This document shows positions 52,725 through 63,721 of a stretch of DNA of 64,000 bases, one piece after another. Location: contig JAHRHY010000012.1 of NCBI GenBank assembly GCA_019671135.1, positions 124,001-188,000 on the forward strand, given 5' to 3'. The position numbers were made by a program, and so were the translations under genes. The DNA is from Linnemannia hyalina. Its lineage: Eukaryota > Mortierellomycota > Mortierellomycetes > Mortierellales > Mortierellaceae. A model generated the notes under the pieces. That model saw only the letters and a list, made by a program, of their open reading frames with translations. It searched no databases and was not told the origin of the DNA. Numbering within the stretch: the first letter of the stretch is position 1; every line of letters begins with the position of its first letter.

Positions 52725-55700
52725 ATGACTGAATCCTCGGACGAGCCCTTCCCCCAGAACCAGGAGGGTGCGAAGAGGTTCAAGGGTGGACAGAAGAGGA
52801 AGCAACCAAGTTCAACCGCCTTCTCCGCAGCTTCCACCGTCGTCGCCGTACCCCCTTTTGCTGGTTCTCAACAGCCGCACATATCCCTCCTCAACACCAA
52901 CAACCAGATCAACAACAACAGTAGTACCAACGCGGGAGTCAATGGCAGGAATACGGTTGGACCTGTCTACAAACAGCCCATCTCGATCCAACATCAGCAA
53001 CTGCCAGCTCAGCTCCTCCACCTCGATCAATCGATGCTTGGTGGCAACAATGGAGTTGCCAGTAATACCTTTGGAGGACAGCAACCGTATCAACAACCGC
53101 TATATCCACAGCAGCAGCAGCAGCAACAACAACAACAGCCACAGGATGCTCGATATCACCCTGACCTTGTGGGAGCACCCACTACGGTCAATGGGGCATA
53201 TTCCTCCGAGGTGAGTAGAGCAGTCTCCCCTTTTTGTTTTTTTTCTTCTTGGAGAGACCTTTTTCTACCGGGCAAGACAGGATGATATCGATTGGATTGT
53301 GTCAGAGAGGACAGTGCAGGAGAAGACGAGACAGGCCTGAGCCAGGAAGGGCATTTTTTTAGGTGGATGTTTCCTTGAGGAGCAAGAAGAAGAAGACCCG
53401 ATACTGACATAGAAACCTGTTAGAGCCAACAAGGCCGAGCGTGGAAGAAGACTGTGGGCGACAATCTCACTCAATATCCCCGACAGGACAGACAAATATC
53501 AAAGAGACACGGGACATAGCCCTCTTTGTCTTACCCGCCCCACGCTTTTTTTTTTTACTCTTTTCTATTTGACACTCATCCTCCACAAACAACGGAGAGA
53601 GCGTTGATTACCAAAAACGACATTTGGCCTTCATCCTTCTCATTTTTTGCTGCATTCAAATGAATAATGAATTCTCCGAGACAATGCCACCGTAGGCCCT
53701 AACAGAGTTTTCTTTTTACATCGTCTGCTCACCATACCTACATTGTTGTCATCAAACTCTGTCGGCGTTAATAGTCCTCCACAAGTCCACAGAATGCCGT
53801 CCACAATTATGGTGCCAACGGCATGGCAGCTCCTGTTGCTGCTGGTTCTGCTTCAATAGTAGCTTCGAAAGTGACGACTCAGGAGGAAATGGAAGCCCTA
53901 TCAGCATTGCTGTCTGAGACGACACTCAGTGGATCGGCTAGCTTTGGCACGGATGGAGGAGCACCAGTGGAGCGGGACCTAGACGAGGAAGATCTCTGGG
54001 GTCAGATCCGTTCGACCAACAACGCGGACGACGAGGTTGTGCCCCTGGACATGCAGATTCTTCCCGACCCTGCCACCCGAAAACATCTTGTTGAGCTGTA
54101 TTACAAGGTACGCCTCTCTCTCTTACCCCCCCATTCACTCTCTTGGGCCTTTGCCCTTTTGTCTGACAAATCGACGTGCTTCCTGACCGTACCATAGTCA
54201 GCGATACGCTATCTAGCCAAAGTAGGTTCGACCAATCATCTGTTTCTCATTCAAACCATTTATTTACCTATTTTTTTCGTTTGCTTCTAGAACCATTATT
54301 TGCTGTTACCAATGGTGCAGCGCGACGTCCTCCGGGTGTGCGAGGAAAACATCCACATCCCCCACTGTCTGCTGCTCTGCAACGCCGTCTACTACTGTGG
54401 CTCTATGTTCTCGACCAACACTATCCCTCTGAGAAAGGACTCTGAGGACGAAGGCACTGTTGGCGAAGACTTTTTTTTGCGCGGACAAGGTATGTCTTCT
54501 TCCACTTACGAAAACGAGCAATTGATTATCTTATTTACAGTTGAAGCGGATATGTTCTGTGAACTGTACTAAGAACTAATTCCTTATTTACACCTTGTTA
54601 TAGCCCTTCTTGAGAAAAAGTACCTGACAACACATCTCTGCACTGTTCAGGCATTGCTGCTCTTTGCGATTGGACACAAGTCACCCGCCCAGCGTTCAGG
54701 ATTCATCAGCCAGGCCATCACCATGGCCCTCGACATGAGTCTTCACACCAAACTGGACGACACTGTGAATCGCTTCGTACGAGCATACAGATCACGCGTT
54801 TTCTGGTGTGCTTTCATCTTTGACTCGACCTCATCCGCCATTGGAGGGAAACCCACTTTGATCAACGACGAGGAAATCACAGTCGACATATTTGAGGCCG
54901 GTGACCTGGGACCTGAAGGAGAGACCTTTTCGGACCAGTACATGATTCACTGTGTGCACGGTTGGAAGATTTGCCGCGGGATCCGCAAGAACTCAAAGCT
55001 GGTCACTCGTCGCCCACCACCCTCACAGGAGGTTCTCCTGGACAACTTGGATCGTCTGGACAAGGCTTTGGTTGAGTGGCAAGAACATTTACCTGTCGCA
55101 TTTGATTTCCTTCCTAGCAAGGGATCGATAACATCCGACATTAAGACCCTGGCTGCTGGCGCTCAGTTGCTTTGCTACGCTCTCATCATCTTGCTCCACC
55201 ACCCTTACTTGCCCAACCCCAAGAGTCCAGAAGCCTTCCAGCCCCCACAAGAAGGTGGTCCTCCAGATTCCCAAGGATACTGCACGCAAGCTGCCAAGGA
55301 GATCACGAGGATTGCTGGCATTTTGTTGACCGAGGCACCCAGGACGTTTGAGCAAAACACACCTGCACGGTATGCCCTTAACTTTGCGATCCGAATCCAT
55401 CTCCGCAACTCCAAATGCACTGTCGACACCACCCTTGCCAAGGAGTCAAGACGGGACCTTCAAAAGTCGATGGACTATGTGGAGCAAGTCGAAAACCTGC
55501 AGTTCTTCAGGATCCACCGCTCCAAGAGGTCCGAGGTGGCCGACCTTTTAGCCTCTTGCCGAGCTGCCTTGGCTCAGCAACGGACGAGTTTGGATTTGGC
55601 CAAGGAAGCGGCGGGGGCAAAGCATCGACAGTTGTTGCAGGCAAAGCTGCTTGCTAAGGAACAATTACGTCAGCAACAGCTCCAACAACAGCAACAGTTA

Positions 55701-55821
55701 CAGCAACAGCAGCAATTACAGCAGCACCAACAATTCCAACAGCAGCCTCACATGCAGCAGCAAGCACCAACACAACAGATTCAGCAGATGCATCAGCAGC
55801 AACAGCAACATATGCTCTTGC

Positions 55822-55888
<67 letters not shown>

Positions 55889-57080
55889 GCAGCAACGCAT
55901 GCAGCAGCAGATGAACCAATCTTCACAAATGAAGCAGGCTTATCTTCAGCAACAGCAGCAGCATCTCCTTCGTCAACAACAGCACCAGCAAATTCTTCAG
56001 CAGCAACAGCAACAACAGCAGCAACAGCAACAACAACGTCAACAGCGTCAACAACAGCAACAGCAACAGCAACAACAGCAGCATCAGAGCCCTCAAATGC
56101 AACAAGCCCAGCAACAACAGCAACAGGGAATTCCTTTCCAAACCTCTGTCCTGTTCCATGGTCAGCAGCCATCATATTTGCAGGGTTCAGCACTGATGGG
56201 TCCGTCCTTCGACTCTTTCGGTCAACAGATGTCTTCCTCGAGCGATCCACAACAACAGCAGCAACAGCAGGCCGTGCTATCTTCAGCCTGGATGCCCAAC
56301 GGCCAACAGACACCGACTTTGGGCAGCAATTCTCAAGACCTGCTGATGAACCCTGGCTTCTTCCACCTTCCAGGAGAGGATCTGATTGACATTCAGTCGA
56401 TGACGTTTGATCCACGCCAGGAGGCACTCTTCTCGAATGCGGCTTCCAGTGGTTATGCTTCTCAGCGCAGCAATGGATCGTCAACAGTGACGGCGCCGTC
56501 TGGGTTGCTTGATGATGTGTTCTTGACATCGACTCCTCGTGGCCAACACTCTATGCCATCGCCTGCATCGTCTTTGGCTACGGCTGTTTCACCGCCACAG
56601 AATCACCGATCTGTCAACAACACCTCGTCTACATTCTCACCGCGGTCCATCGCAGCCTCGTCAGTCTCACCGATGATGCAGGCCATGAAGTCGCACAACA
56701 ACTTGGCACAAGGATCGCCTCTTCTGTCACAGCAGCAACATCAACAACAGCAACATCAGTACGGCTACCAACATACCAACGGCGTCTCTGGAGTGACTCC
56801 AGAACCCTCGGGAGCACCCTCATCGCCATCGACGATCGGCTCCCCCGGTAGCCAGGTCATGACGGAGGAGGCGGTGTTGCAGTCGTTCACAGGCCAAATG
56901 ATCCACGACACCTTTTATATGCACGTCAACTTGCCAGCGGAGCATCCACGGAACGACCCCACATCGTTTGTGTATCTGCCAAGTGAGCTCGAGTACGGAG
57001 ACACCACAGCCTTGTCGCCCGCTGCCTCTGGAAGCGCTACGTCGTCAGATATTGATGGACTTTCTCCCCGACCTTTCTAA
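52725..57080 (+). CDS. Fungal_trans-domain transcription factor, polyglutamine-rich, no visible Zn2Cys6 cluster
   Basis: Exons are 52725-53210, 53793-54107, 54291-54489 and 54604-57080; phases agree, 1158 residues. The middle (residues about 255-520) is the fungal-specific regulatory domain of zinc-cluster factors: HLVELYYK|NHYLLLPMVQRD, HCLLLCNAVYYCGSMFS, LTTHLCTVQALLLFAIGHKS, AITMALDMSLHTKL, RVFWCAFIFDSTSSAIGGKP. The usual N-terminal Zn2Cys6 cluster is absent: residues 1-160 are basic (AKRFKGGQKRKQ) then Gln/Asn-rich. Either DNA binding is lost, or the cluster lies in an unrecognised upstream exon. After residue about 640 come very long polyglutamine runs (55660-56130) and a Ser/Pro-rich tail. 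Intron 1 is 582 bases. The 3' UTR holds a CA repeat. Confidence 0.88.
55660..56130. repeat. polyglutamine-coding CAG/CAA tracts
   Basis: Several Gln runs are separated by His/Met/Leu-containing spacers within the Fungal_trans gene. The purest CAACAA run is at 55819-55890. Confidence 0.85.
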
Positions 57081-57135
57081 GTTTATACTCTCTCTGTTAT
57101 ATCCCTCTTTTTGACATTACCATCCAGTTCTCGCG

Positions 57136-57158
57136 CACACACACACACACACACACAC
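57136..57158. repeat. CA microsatellite in 3' UTR
   Basis: Uninterrupted CA units about 55 bases after the stop of the Fungal_trans gene. Confidence 0.9.
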
Positions 57159-57293
57159 CTTGTATCTTTATTACCCAAAACCGAAAACTAAATAAAAAAG
57201 CAAACAAGCAACCCAAACATCTATAACACTGTGCTGCTTTATGAAGATGAAAAAAGTGCGTACAAAAGCAACTAAAACTAACTAACACTTTGC

Positions 57294-59270
57294 TCACATT
57301 TTGCGGGACCCCTGGCGACTTAGGGACTCATGTTTCACATCTGGGCGAAGCATCTCCATATATCGCCTGAGTTCGGTCTTGACCGGGTCGGGTTCGATTT
57401 GGACAAGATGGTCGTCCTCCTGTAACCCGCGCATGATCTTCAGTTTCGGCCAGTGGACGGCCATCCATTCCAGTTCTTGTTTCCCAATCCGGTGATCGAC
57501 GCCTTCGAATCCAAAGACTTGTAGGTGACGGAGTTCCGAGAGGTGGGTTAGTCCTGTGGACAAGGTTAGCTCGAGAGTGTTTTTGTAGGGTGTGCCGTAT
57601 CTAATGTATTCTTGAGTGTTGGATGTGTACCGTCGGCACTCGGAGCGGGAGCGGGAGTCTGCCCAGACGTCGCGCCATTCATAGCCCAGGTCGAGGACAC
57701 GGAGGTTTGTTAGGGTTCCGAGGCGGGAAAGGATGGCCTTTTGGAGGGCGGTGGATTGGGTGTGTTTGGTGATTAGTGTTAAGGCTTCGTTGGGGCGGGG
57801 GAGCCATGATGGGGAAGTGTGTGCGAGCATGGTTTCTTCCGAAGGTGTGAGGCGGTTGACATTGACGATTTGGCAGCGAAAGACCTTGAGTTTTGTGAGA
57901 GGGGCCCAGGTCTGGGCGAGTAGGTCGGCGGCGACAAGGCGTTGGTCGATCCTATCGAGGATTTTGAGGGAGGGGTAGTCTTGGAGGAGTTTGAAGAGTT
58001 TGCTGGTGGGGCGTGGGATGTTATCGGGATTAATGGGGCGAAGGCTGTCGTATTGGATATCGTACAGTGTGCAGCCGTCGTCTGATTGACGGATAGTTTC
58101 GAGGTTCTTGCAGTGGATGAAGAGGGCCTCTGCAGTTTCGTCCTGGAGGCGGTCGATGGTAAAGGAGGTCAGGAGGGGGATCCACGGGATGATGCGTTCT
58201 GCGAGTCGTGGGCCAAGATGGGCGGCTCCCGACATGATGTGGAGGCCCTTGAGGCGGGTTGGGGTGTTATTGAGCATTATCTCGGGGTTGTCGACAAAGA
58301 ATTCTCGCCGGACGAATTCGCTTATCCGGAGGTCTTCTAGGTTGGGGAGACAGCTAAGGAGACTGAAGAAGGTCTTGCTCGGGAGGGGGTTGTAGATCTC
58401 TAGGGCGCGGAGGTGGTCGTAAGACTTTGTGAGGACTTGGAAAGGGAGCTCATAGTTTGAAGATCGATTGCTGCGGAGACTGGGCAATCGGTCCAGAACA
58501 TCTCTGATATCGATCTTGAGTAATGTGTTGTCAAGTTCCGTCAGATGCGGCAAGGTTGCCAAAGTGTCCAACAAAAAGTTAGTGTCGAGATGAGCAAGCG
58601 AGTCGAGACTTCGATCTAGACGCAGGGTCCTGAGCGTTGCCTTATTAACCATGACGAGCAACCAGAAATTCTGAGCAGTCGACCAATCCCGCTTCTGCTC
58701 CTCGACTGACCTCCATTCAATCTCGCTCGGCGAAAAGACACCCTCAAAGTCGGGCGAGAGTAACGGTCCCTCGACCGCCACGTTCCTGCGCTGGTCGTAT
58801 GTCATTCCCCCATCTGCAATTGAAAGGTTCGAAAGTCGACGCAGTTCCTCCTGTTCCTTCCTGGTCCTGTGAAGCGCCAGATTGAATGTCTCCAGGGACT
58901 CAAGCCGCGTACAAACACCCGTCTCAAAAGCGATATCAACAAGTACCCTCCAACTAAGTCGTAGGTGTCGAATAAGATGCCCATAACGAGTAAATCCCGA
59001 CTGGATCCAGAAGTACCCCTTGACTCCCGGGGAGGAGGATGAGAGGGTGAAGGTATCGTGGGAGGCGAGGATGCGTGGCCAAGCTAGGAGTCTGTCGTCG
59101 ATGGTGTGCCAGAGGAAAGGGGCGAGGGTCTGGTGCCAGGTTCGACAGACTTGTATGCATACGTTGAGGTCTTGGGGTGCCCAATGTGGGGCCATGAGGA
59201 GGAGGAGTTCTGGGATTTGGGTTGCGTCCTGGAGAGCTTTACGTTGGTGGTGGTGTTGCGGTGGTGTCAT
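57294..59270 (-). CDS. F-box/LRR-like protein
   Basis: 658 residues from ATG 59270 (MTPPQHHHQRKALQDATQIP). Upstream in-frame codons are T-rich leader, so this start is preferred. The F-box is QIPELLLLMAPHW...DLNVCIQVCRTWH, followed by the LWHTIDDRLLAWPRIL block, leucine-rich repeats, DLGYEWRDVW, and a textbook C-terminal signature (FGFEGVDHRIGKQELEWM, then KIMRGLQEDDHLVQIEPD and RPDVKHESL). It lies head-to-head with the next F-box gene. It is intact and is the best reference copy of the family in this window. Confidence 0.88.
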   Translation of the reverse strand: MTPPQHHHQRKALQDATQIPELLLLMAPHWAPQDLNVCIQVCRTWHQTLAPFLWHTIDDRLLAWPRILASHDTFTLSSSSPGVKGYFWIQSGFTRYGHLIRHLRLSWRVLVDIAFETGVCTRLESLETFNLALHRTRKEQEELRRLSNLSIADGGMTYDQRRNVAVEGPLLSPDFEGVFSPSEIEWRSVEEQKRDWSTAQNFWLLVMVNKATLRTLRLDRSLDSLAHLDTNFLLDTLATLPHLTELDNTLLKIDIRDVLDRLPSLRSNRSSNYELPFQVLTKSYDHLRALEIYNPLPSKTFFSLLSCLPNLEDLRISEFVRREFFVDNPEIMLNNTPTRLKGLHIMSGAAHLGPRLAERIIPWIPLLTSFTIDRLQDETAEALFIHCKNLETIRQSDDGCTLYDIQYDSLRPINPDNIPRPTSKLFKLLQDYPSLKILDRIDQRLVAADLLAQTWAPLTKLKVFRCQIVNVNRLTPSEETMLAHTSPSWLPRPNEALTLITKHTQSTALQKAILSRLGTLTNLRVLDLGYEWRDVWADSRSRSECRRYTSNTQEYIRYGTPYKNTLELTLSTGLTHLSELRHLQVFGFEGVDHRIGKQELEWMAVHWPKLKIMRGLQEDDHLVQIEPDPVKTELRRYMEMLRPDVKHESLSRQGSRKM

Positions 59271-59562
59271 ATTGTGAGTTGAAGGAGGGGCGGGAGTGTG
59301 AAAGGTTAAAGTGCGAGAAAGAGAAAAAAAAATGGAACAAATCAAATACAAAAAAAAAAGGTATTAGGCTCACCACATCCATGACCGCCAGCAACCTGAC
59401 ATGCCTTTTTCTACCTTCGTGTTCTTTATTTCTCTTTCTTGTATTCACTTTCAATTCCACTCGCACTCCTCTTCTCTTCTTTCTTGATCATTTTTTCTTT
59501 CTCTTTTCATTCCATCCCATTCCTCATCCACCTTACCCACAAAAAAACCAACAACGGAGCTC
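59271..59562. promoter_or_regulatory. putative bidirectional promoter between divergent F-box genes
   Basis: 292 bases separate the two start codons. The interval includes A-rich runs near 59330 and 59350 and pyrimidine-rich sequence before the plus-strand ATG. The arrangement repeats that at 18859-19100, suggesting inverted duplication of gene pairs. Confidence 0.45.
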
Positions 59563-61533
59563 ATGTCGGCAGAGCAAACCCTAGCCTCGAGGACCTTTGC
59601 CTCCTTGCCAGAGCTCCTGGCCTTCCTCGTACCCAGTCTAACACACCACGACCTCCTTCAATGCATCCAAGTCTGTCGCTTCTGGAACCAAGTCTTTATC
59701 CCGCATCTCTGGCGCTCCATCGATGACAGCACCTTCTCCTGGCCTAGGTTCCTCGAAGAGCAGAGGAGTAACAGCAATAGCACTAACAAGGAAGACGAGA
59801 CGTTGATACGACACATCTTTCGCGGGTTCCTCAAGGAGCAGGGTAACAACAATAGCACTAACAAGGAAGACGATACGTTGATACGACACATCTTCCAGAA
59901 ATATGGGCGGTTTATTCAACACCTCGATCTTCGAAACGGGGACATGATCAACGCAGCAACCAGCGCCGGGGCCGTCTCAAGCCAACTCTGCACTCTCAGT
60001 ATTTACCGCTCTGTGTCCGACCGCTATCGGGCTGCTGCGCTATCGACGGACAGTGAGAATTACAAGACGCTTGTCGAGTCGGTCTTGACACTGGCACTCC
60101 AAAATCAAACCACGTTGACAACTCTGCGAATGGACCAGTCCCTAAGACCCAGAAACTCCATCGCCTCGTCCTGCGAACCAACATCAATCACGTCCATCAT
60201 GTACGACACCCTCGGCAAACTGTCGAGACTCACAGAACTGGAGATCAACGACGTAGCTGCAGACTTTAACAGGATCCTAGAAGCAGCACCGCAGTTGGAA
60301 ATGTTGCGCGCACCGGGAAGGTTCCAACTGATGAGTCATAATGGCCAGCTTCTTCACAGGACGTTTACAGGAGGAAGCCTCAGGGAAGTGGAGCTCGTTC
60401 ACGAGACGGGGATGCGATGCGTGTTTAGTCTGTTGCGACACTTGCCGAATCTGGAGACGTTGCTGCTCTCGGGAGGGTTCGACCAAGAATCTTTTGAGAA
60501 CGATCATGCGGCGGCAGAAGAGGCCAAGGCTGTGATGGAGAACATGCCGAGTCTGTCTCTGCGGCGATTGTGTCTTCGCAGGAGGGGGTTTATGGACTAC
60601 CGGAACTTGATGGCGATTCTTCCGTGGGTGCCCGAGCTGCGAGAGTTTGTGTGTGAGAGCTTGCAGTTGCGGACGTCGCAGATCCTTGCGGAGCATTGCA
60701 GGAATTTGGAGGTGGTTCGCGAACTGGATACGTTTGGTATGGATAATGATCCTCGGGCGGTTCCACGGGCGACTGATATTGTGGTACCGCTGTTGACTGG
60801 ATGTCCGTCTCTGAGGGTTCTGGATACGGCGGCGCACAGGATTGTAGGCGACAGTTTTATGAACTGTGAGATGGTCTGTCTAGAGTTGGAGACGTTCCGG
60901 TGTCAGATTGTTGGGATGTATTGGCTGGACGAGGTGAACTCTAGTGTGCTGAATCGGTTGCTATCTGTCAGTTCTGAGAGCAATGACGATGATGATGGTG
61001 GACCGGCAGGACGGGCAGCAACAACAACACCGGCAGAGGAGATGGCGCTGCTTGACGAGGTCTACCGGAACCAGGAACGGCATCGCAAGGTGTACAAACA
61101 GTTTTCGACGATGACAAAGCTCAGGGAGCTGGAGCTTGGACAGGAGTGGCGGTCGATCACAGGGCACCTTGACATGCGAACCGATGGCGAGGACGACGAG
61201 TATGATGACGTCTTTGACGAACCCGATGACGGGTATTATGCCAAGTACGCATCACCTATCGACGGCACACTGGACCTGACATTGATCTCGGGGTTCAACC
61301 AACTCATGACGTTGAAGGACCTGGAGGTGTTTGGATTCGAGGGGGTCGACCACCGGATGGATAAGGTGGAGCTAGACTGGATGGCAGTCAACTGGCCAAA
61401 GCTGAAAGTCATGCGGGGAATTCATGTGGATATCTTTCCGAGGGTTGAGCCTGACGCCAAGAGGAAAGAGTTGCGGGAGTACATGCAGATGTTGAGGCCG
61501 GATGTTGTTCATGAGACGTTGTACAGGCTTTAA
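59563..61533 (+). CDS. F-box/LRR-like protein with internal tandem duplication
   Basis: 656 residues from ATG 59563 (MSAEQTLASRTFASLPEL). The F-box (LAFLVPSLTHHDLLQCIQV) is followed by CRFWNQVFIPHLWRSIDD and a segment of 25-26 residues occurring twice in tandem (59749-59826 and 59827-59901; core NSTNKEDETLIRHIF / NSTNKEDDTLIRHIF). Leucine-rich repeats, an acidic insert near residues 540-555, and the signature FGFEGVDHRMDKVELDWM complete the protein; the tail is LRPDVVHETLYRL. No stop or frameshift is seen. The 3' UTR contains AATAAATAAATA directly before an ATTTT repeat. Confidence 0.88.
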   Translation: MSAEQTLASRTFASLPELLAFLVPSLTHHDLLQCIQVCRFWNQVFIPHLWRSIDDSTFSWPRFLEEQRSNSNSTNKEDETLIRHIFRGFLKEQGNNNSTNKEDDTLIRHIFQKYGRFIQHLDLRNGDMINAATSAGAVSSQLCTLSIYRSVSDRYRAAALSTDSENYKTLVESVLTLALQNQTTLTTLRMDQSLRPRNSIASSCEPTSITSIMYDTLGKLSRLTELEINDVAADFNRILEAAPQLEMLRAPGRFQLMSHNGQLLHRTFTGGSLREVELVHETGMRCVFSLLRHLPNLETLLLSGGFDQESFENDHAAAEEAKAVMENMPSLSLRRLCLRRRGFMDYRNLMAILPWVPELREFVCESLQLRTSQILAEHCRNLEVVRELDTFGMDNDPRAVPRATDIVVPLLTGCPSLRVLDTAAHRIVGDSFMNCEMVCLELETFRCQIVGMYWLDEVNSSVLNRLLSVSSESNDDDDGGPAGRAATTTPAEEMALLDEVYRNQERHRKVYKQFSTMTKLRELELGQEWRSITGHLDMRTDGEDDEYDDVFDEPDDGYYAKYASPIDGTLDLTLISGFNQLMTLKDLEVFGFEGVDHRMDKVELDWMAVNWPKLKVMRGIHVDIFPRVEPDAKRKELREYMQMLRPDVVHETLYRL

Positions 61534-61600
61534 GAGGTGAATGGAAGGACGTGATGTAGTGGTACTCACACCTCTGCATTGGGAGACAATAAATAAATAC

Positions 61601-61627
61601 ATTTTATTTTATTTTATTTTATTTTAT
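61601..61627. repeat. ATTTT pentanucleotide repeat
   Basis: Five ATTTT units follow polyadenylation-signal-like AATAAA (61589) downstream of an F-box gene. Confidence 0.9.
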
Positions 61628-61633
61628 TGTGGC

Positions 61634-62339
61634 GCGTGCTTGTTGCAAATTAGGTTTAGCTAGCGGATAGGCCCTCTTGAATTCACACAGCTATCGAGCA
61701 GGTGAATAGGCTTTTTTTCATATCGATCTTTGGGGTGCCATGGGGTTACTCCTTTAACGTTTCCGGACCCACGTATGGCGATATCGTTTTTGAGAAATTA
61801 GATTCAATGGCGAGTGTCGAGGACGATAGCTTCAATTGTAGGTCAACGCCAATGTCAAAAAGCTCCTTCCAGACCAACAAAATCGGTCAAACCTTTGATC
61901 CACCACGACGATGAAGACTCACCAATTCACACCGTTTACACTCCTGCGCCGTCCTGGATGCGTCCAACAGACTCAAATAAACTGGTAGGTCATGGTCATC
62001 AAATATCTGTTGAGCCAGGGGCGGGCATTCCAGAGAACTCACTAAACATTGGGTGGCTTTGAAAAGGTGATTGTAACAGAAAACCAGAGGTGGCTGTAGC
62101 GATAGACAACAACTGTCTTTGTATCCCTTCACAAGTGGTCCTTGTATCTATTCGCAAGTGGTCATTGTACTACCGCCATTTTTCTCTGAAATAGATATAC
62201 CAACATACATTCGCACATGAGAAAACGACGCCAATTGGTATGCAACTGCCATTTTAATTTTTAAATAAGCCACCGTCAAACATGGTTGGTGAACCATAGG
62301 ACGGAAAAAGGAAACGAAATCATTCACAGGTGCATTGCC
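61634..62339. other. gene-free interval
   Basis: Between the convergent 3' ends of the F-box gene and the hydrolase gene no domain is recognised. Reading frames are short. A direct near-repeat, CAAGTGGTC...TTGTA, occurs at about 62131 and 62156. Confidence 0.35.
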
Positions 62340-63721
62340 CTAGAAATCGTTCTGCTTGAAGAAAGTCTAGAGAAAAGACAAAAAAAGACGTTGTCAGTCA
62401 TGCACATTATTATTGACCTGCCATAGCACCAACAAATATTTTCTTGCTGAAAAAGGAACTAACATTGATTGAGTCGTCAAGGAACTTGGCATCCTCTTTG
62501 CTGTCACCCGGTCCTCCAGCCCAATGACCCCAAATGCTCTTAATGACCTTCAATTCAGCATTGTCACCAATGTAATCCTTCTCAATTTGGCTGTCCTCAG
62601 GAGGGAAATACAGGTCGTTATCACAGGGCATGATCAAGACCTTGCCTTGAATACCCTTCAGCGCTCTTTCAAAGGCATCTTCATCATGTTGCGATCCTGC
62701 ACCGGGACGGCCCAGACCACGGTCAGAGAGACGACGGTCAGCCTCTGCGAGACCAGACTTGCCGGCGTAGAGGGGCTGGGCAGAGATATCCCCATGCTGC
62801 CAGGTCCAGAGCATGTGCAGCATATTGTTAGCATCCTTGCTCGTCGACCACTTCTCCCAGAACTCGACCATCACCCTCTCGACTCCCTCGATCCCATAAT
62901 ACTTCTCGAACCCCTTCTCGCGATAAAATGCCTGGCTGAATCCCCATCCGGCATACACTCTTCCCAGAGTCTTCAATCCGACAAGAGGCTGCTGGCCCTT
63001 CTCTTCCATATATCGACCTTTACAGTAGCCCTCAGTGTCGGCAAGAATGGCACCCTTGACGGCCTCGAGGAATACCCAGTTATGGAATGAGGTCCGAGCC
63101 GAACCGCAAAAGGGCACAGCGAGCTTGACCATGTCCGGGTACTGGGATGCCCACTGGAAGGCCTGTCCGGCTCCCATGCTCCAACCCAGGACGGCAATCT
63201 GGTCGGTGATCCCCAGACCTTGAGTCAAGAGCTGGTGTTGGGCCTTGACGTTGTCGTAGAAGGTTGTCTTTGGCATGTTGACCCCGCCTTTGGGACCGGT
63301 GGTATTGGAGGGTGAAGTGGATTCACCGTTTCCAAAGAGAGCAGGTACGACGATGAAGTACCTTGTTGAACATCACAGAGAAATATTCAGAGTGGTAAAA
63401 GGAGAAGAGACCCATGTGAGATTTAGGGGTCCTTTTAAGGTTGCCGCTCCAACCCAACGGTTCGAGGTTCCAAGGCGGAGAACTTTATACAAACCTTTCG
63501 GGGTCAAGGGCACGGCGAGGATGCTCGGGGGTGGAGATGAGCCATTCGTTTCCAGCGACGATGGTGCCAGAATACCAGGTAGGGTAGAGGACGCAGGGGT
63601 TGGAGGGGGAACCGTAGGTCAGGTAGGCGATGTAGGCCGCCGTCAGGATCTCGCCAGACTGGAGCTCAAAGTCGCCAAGTTGATAGTACCTGATGGTGCG
63701 GTCGTTGGGGGATGAAGTCAT
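62340..63721 (-). CDS. MetX-like alpha/beta-hydrolase (homoserine O-acetyltransferase family)
   Basis: Exons on the minus strand: 63721-63495, 63361-62464 and 62366-62340; phases agree, 383 residues. The alpha/beta-hydrolase fold shows the oxyanion region PTWYSGT, the nucleophile elbow GWSMGAG (Ser about 137), the acid in PCDNDLYFPPED and the catalytic His in WGHWAGGPGD. The architecture matches the homoserine acetyltransferase-like family, which acyl-transfers or hydrolyses small substrates. Many fungal members are not true Met2, so substrate is uncertain. The last exon is only nine codons (TFFKQNDF). If the final intron is retained, the protein instead ends GAMAGQ at 62410. ATG 63721 is the first Met of the domain. 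Confidence 0.88.
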
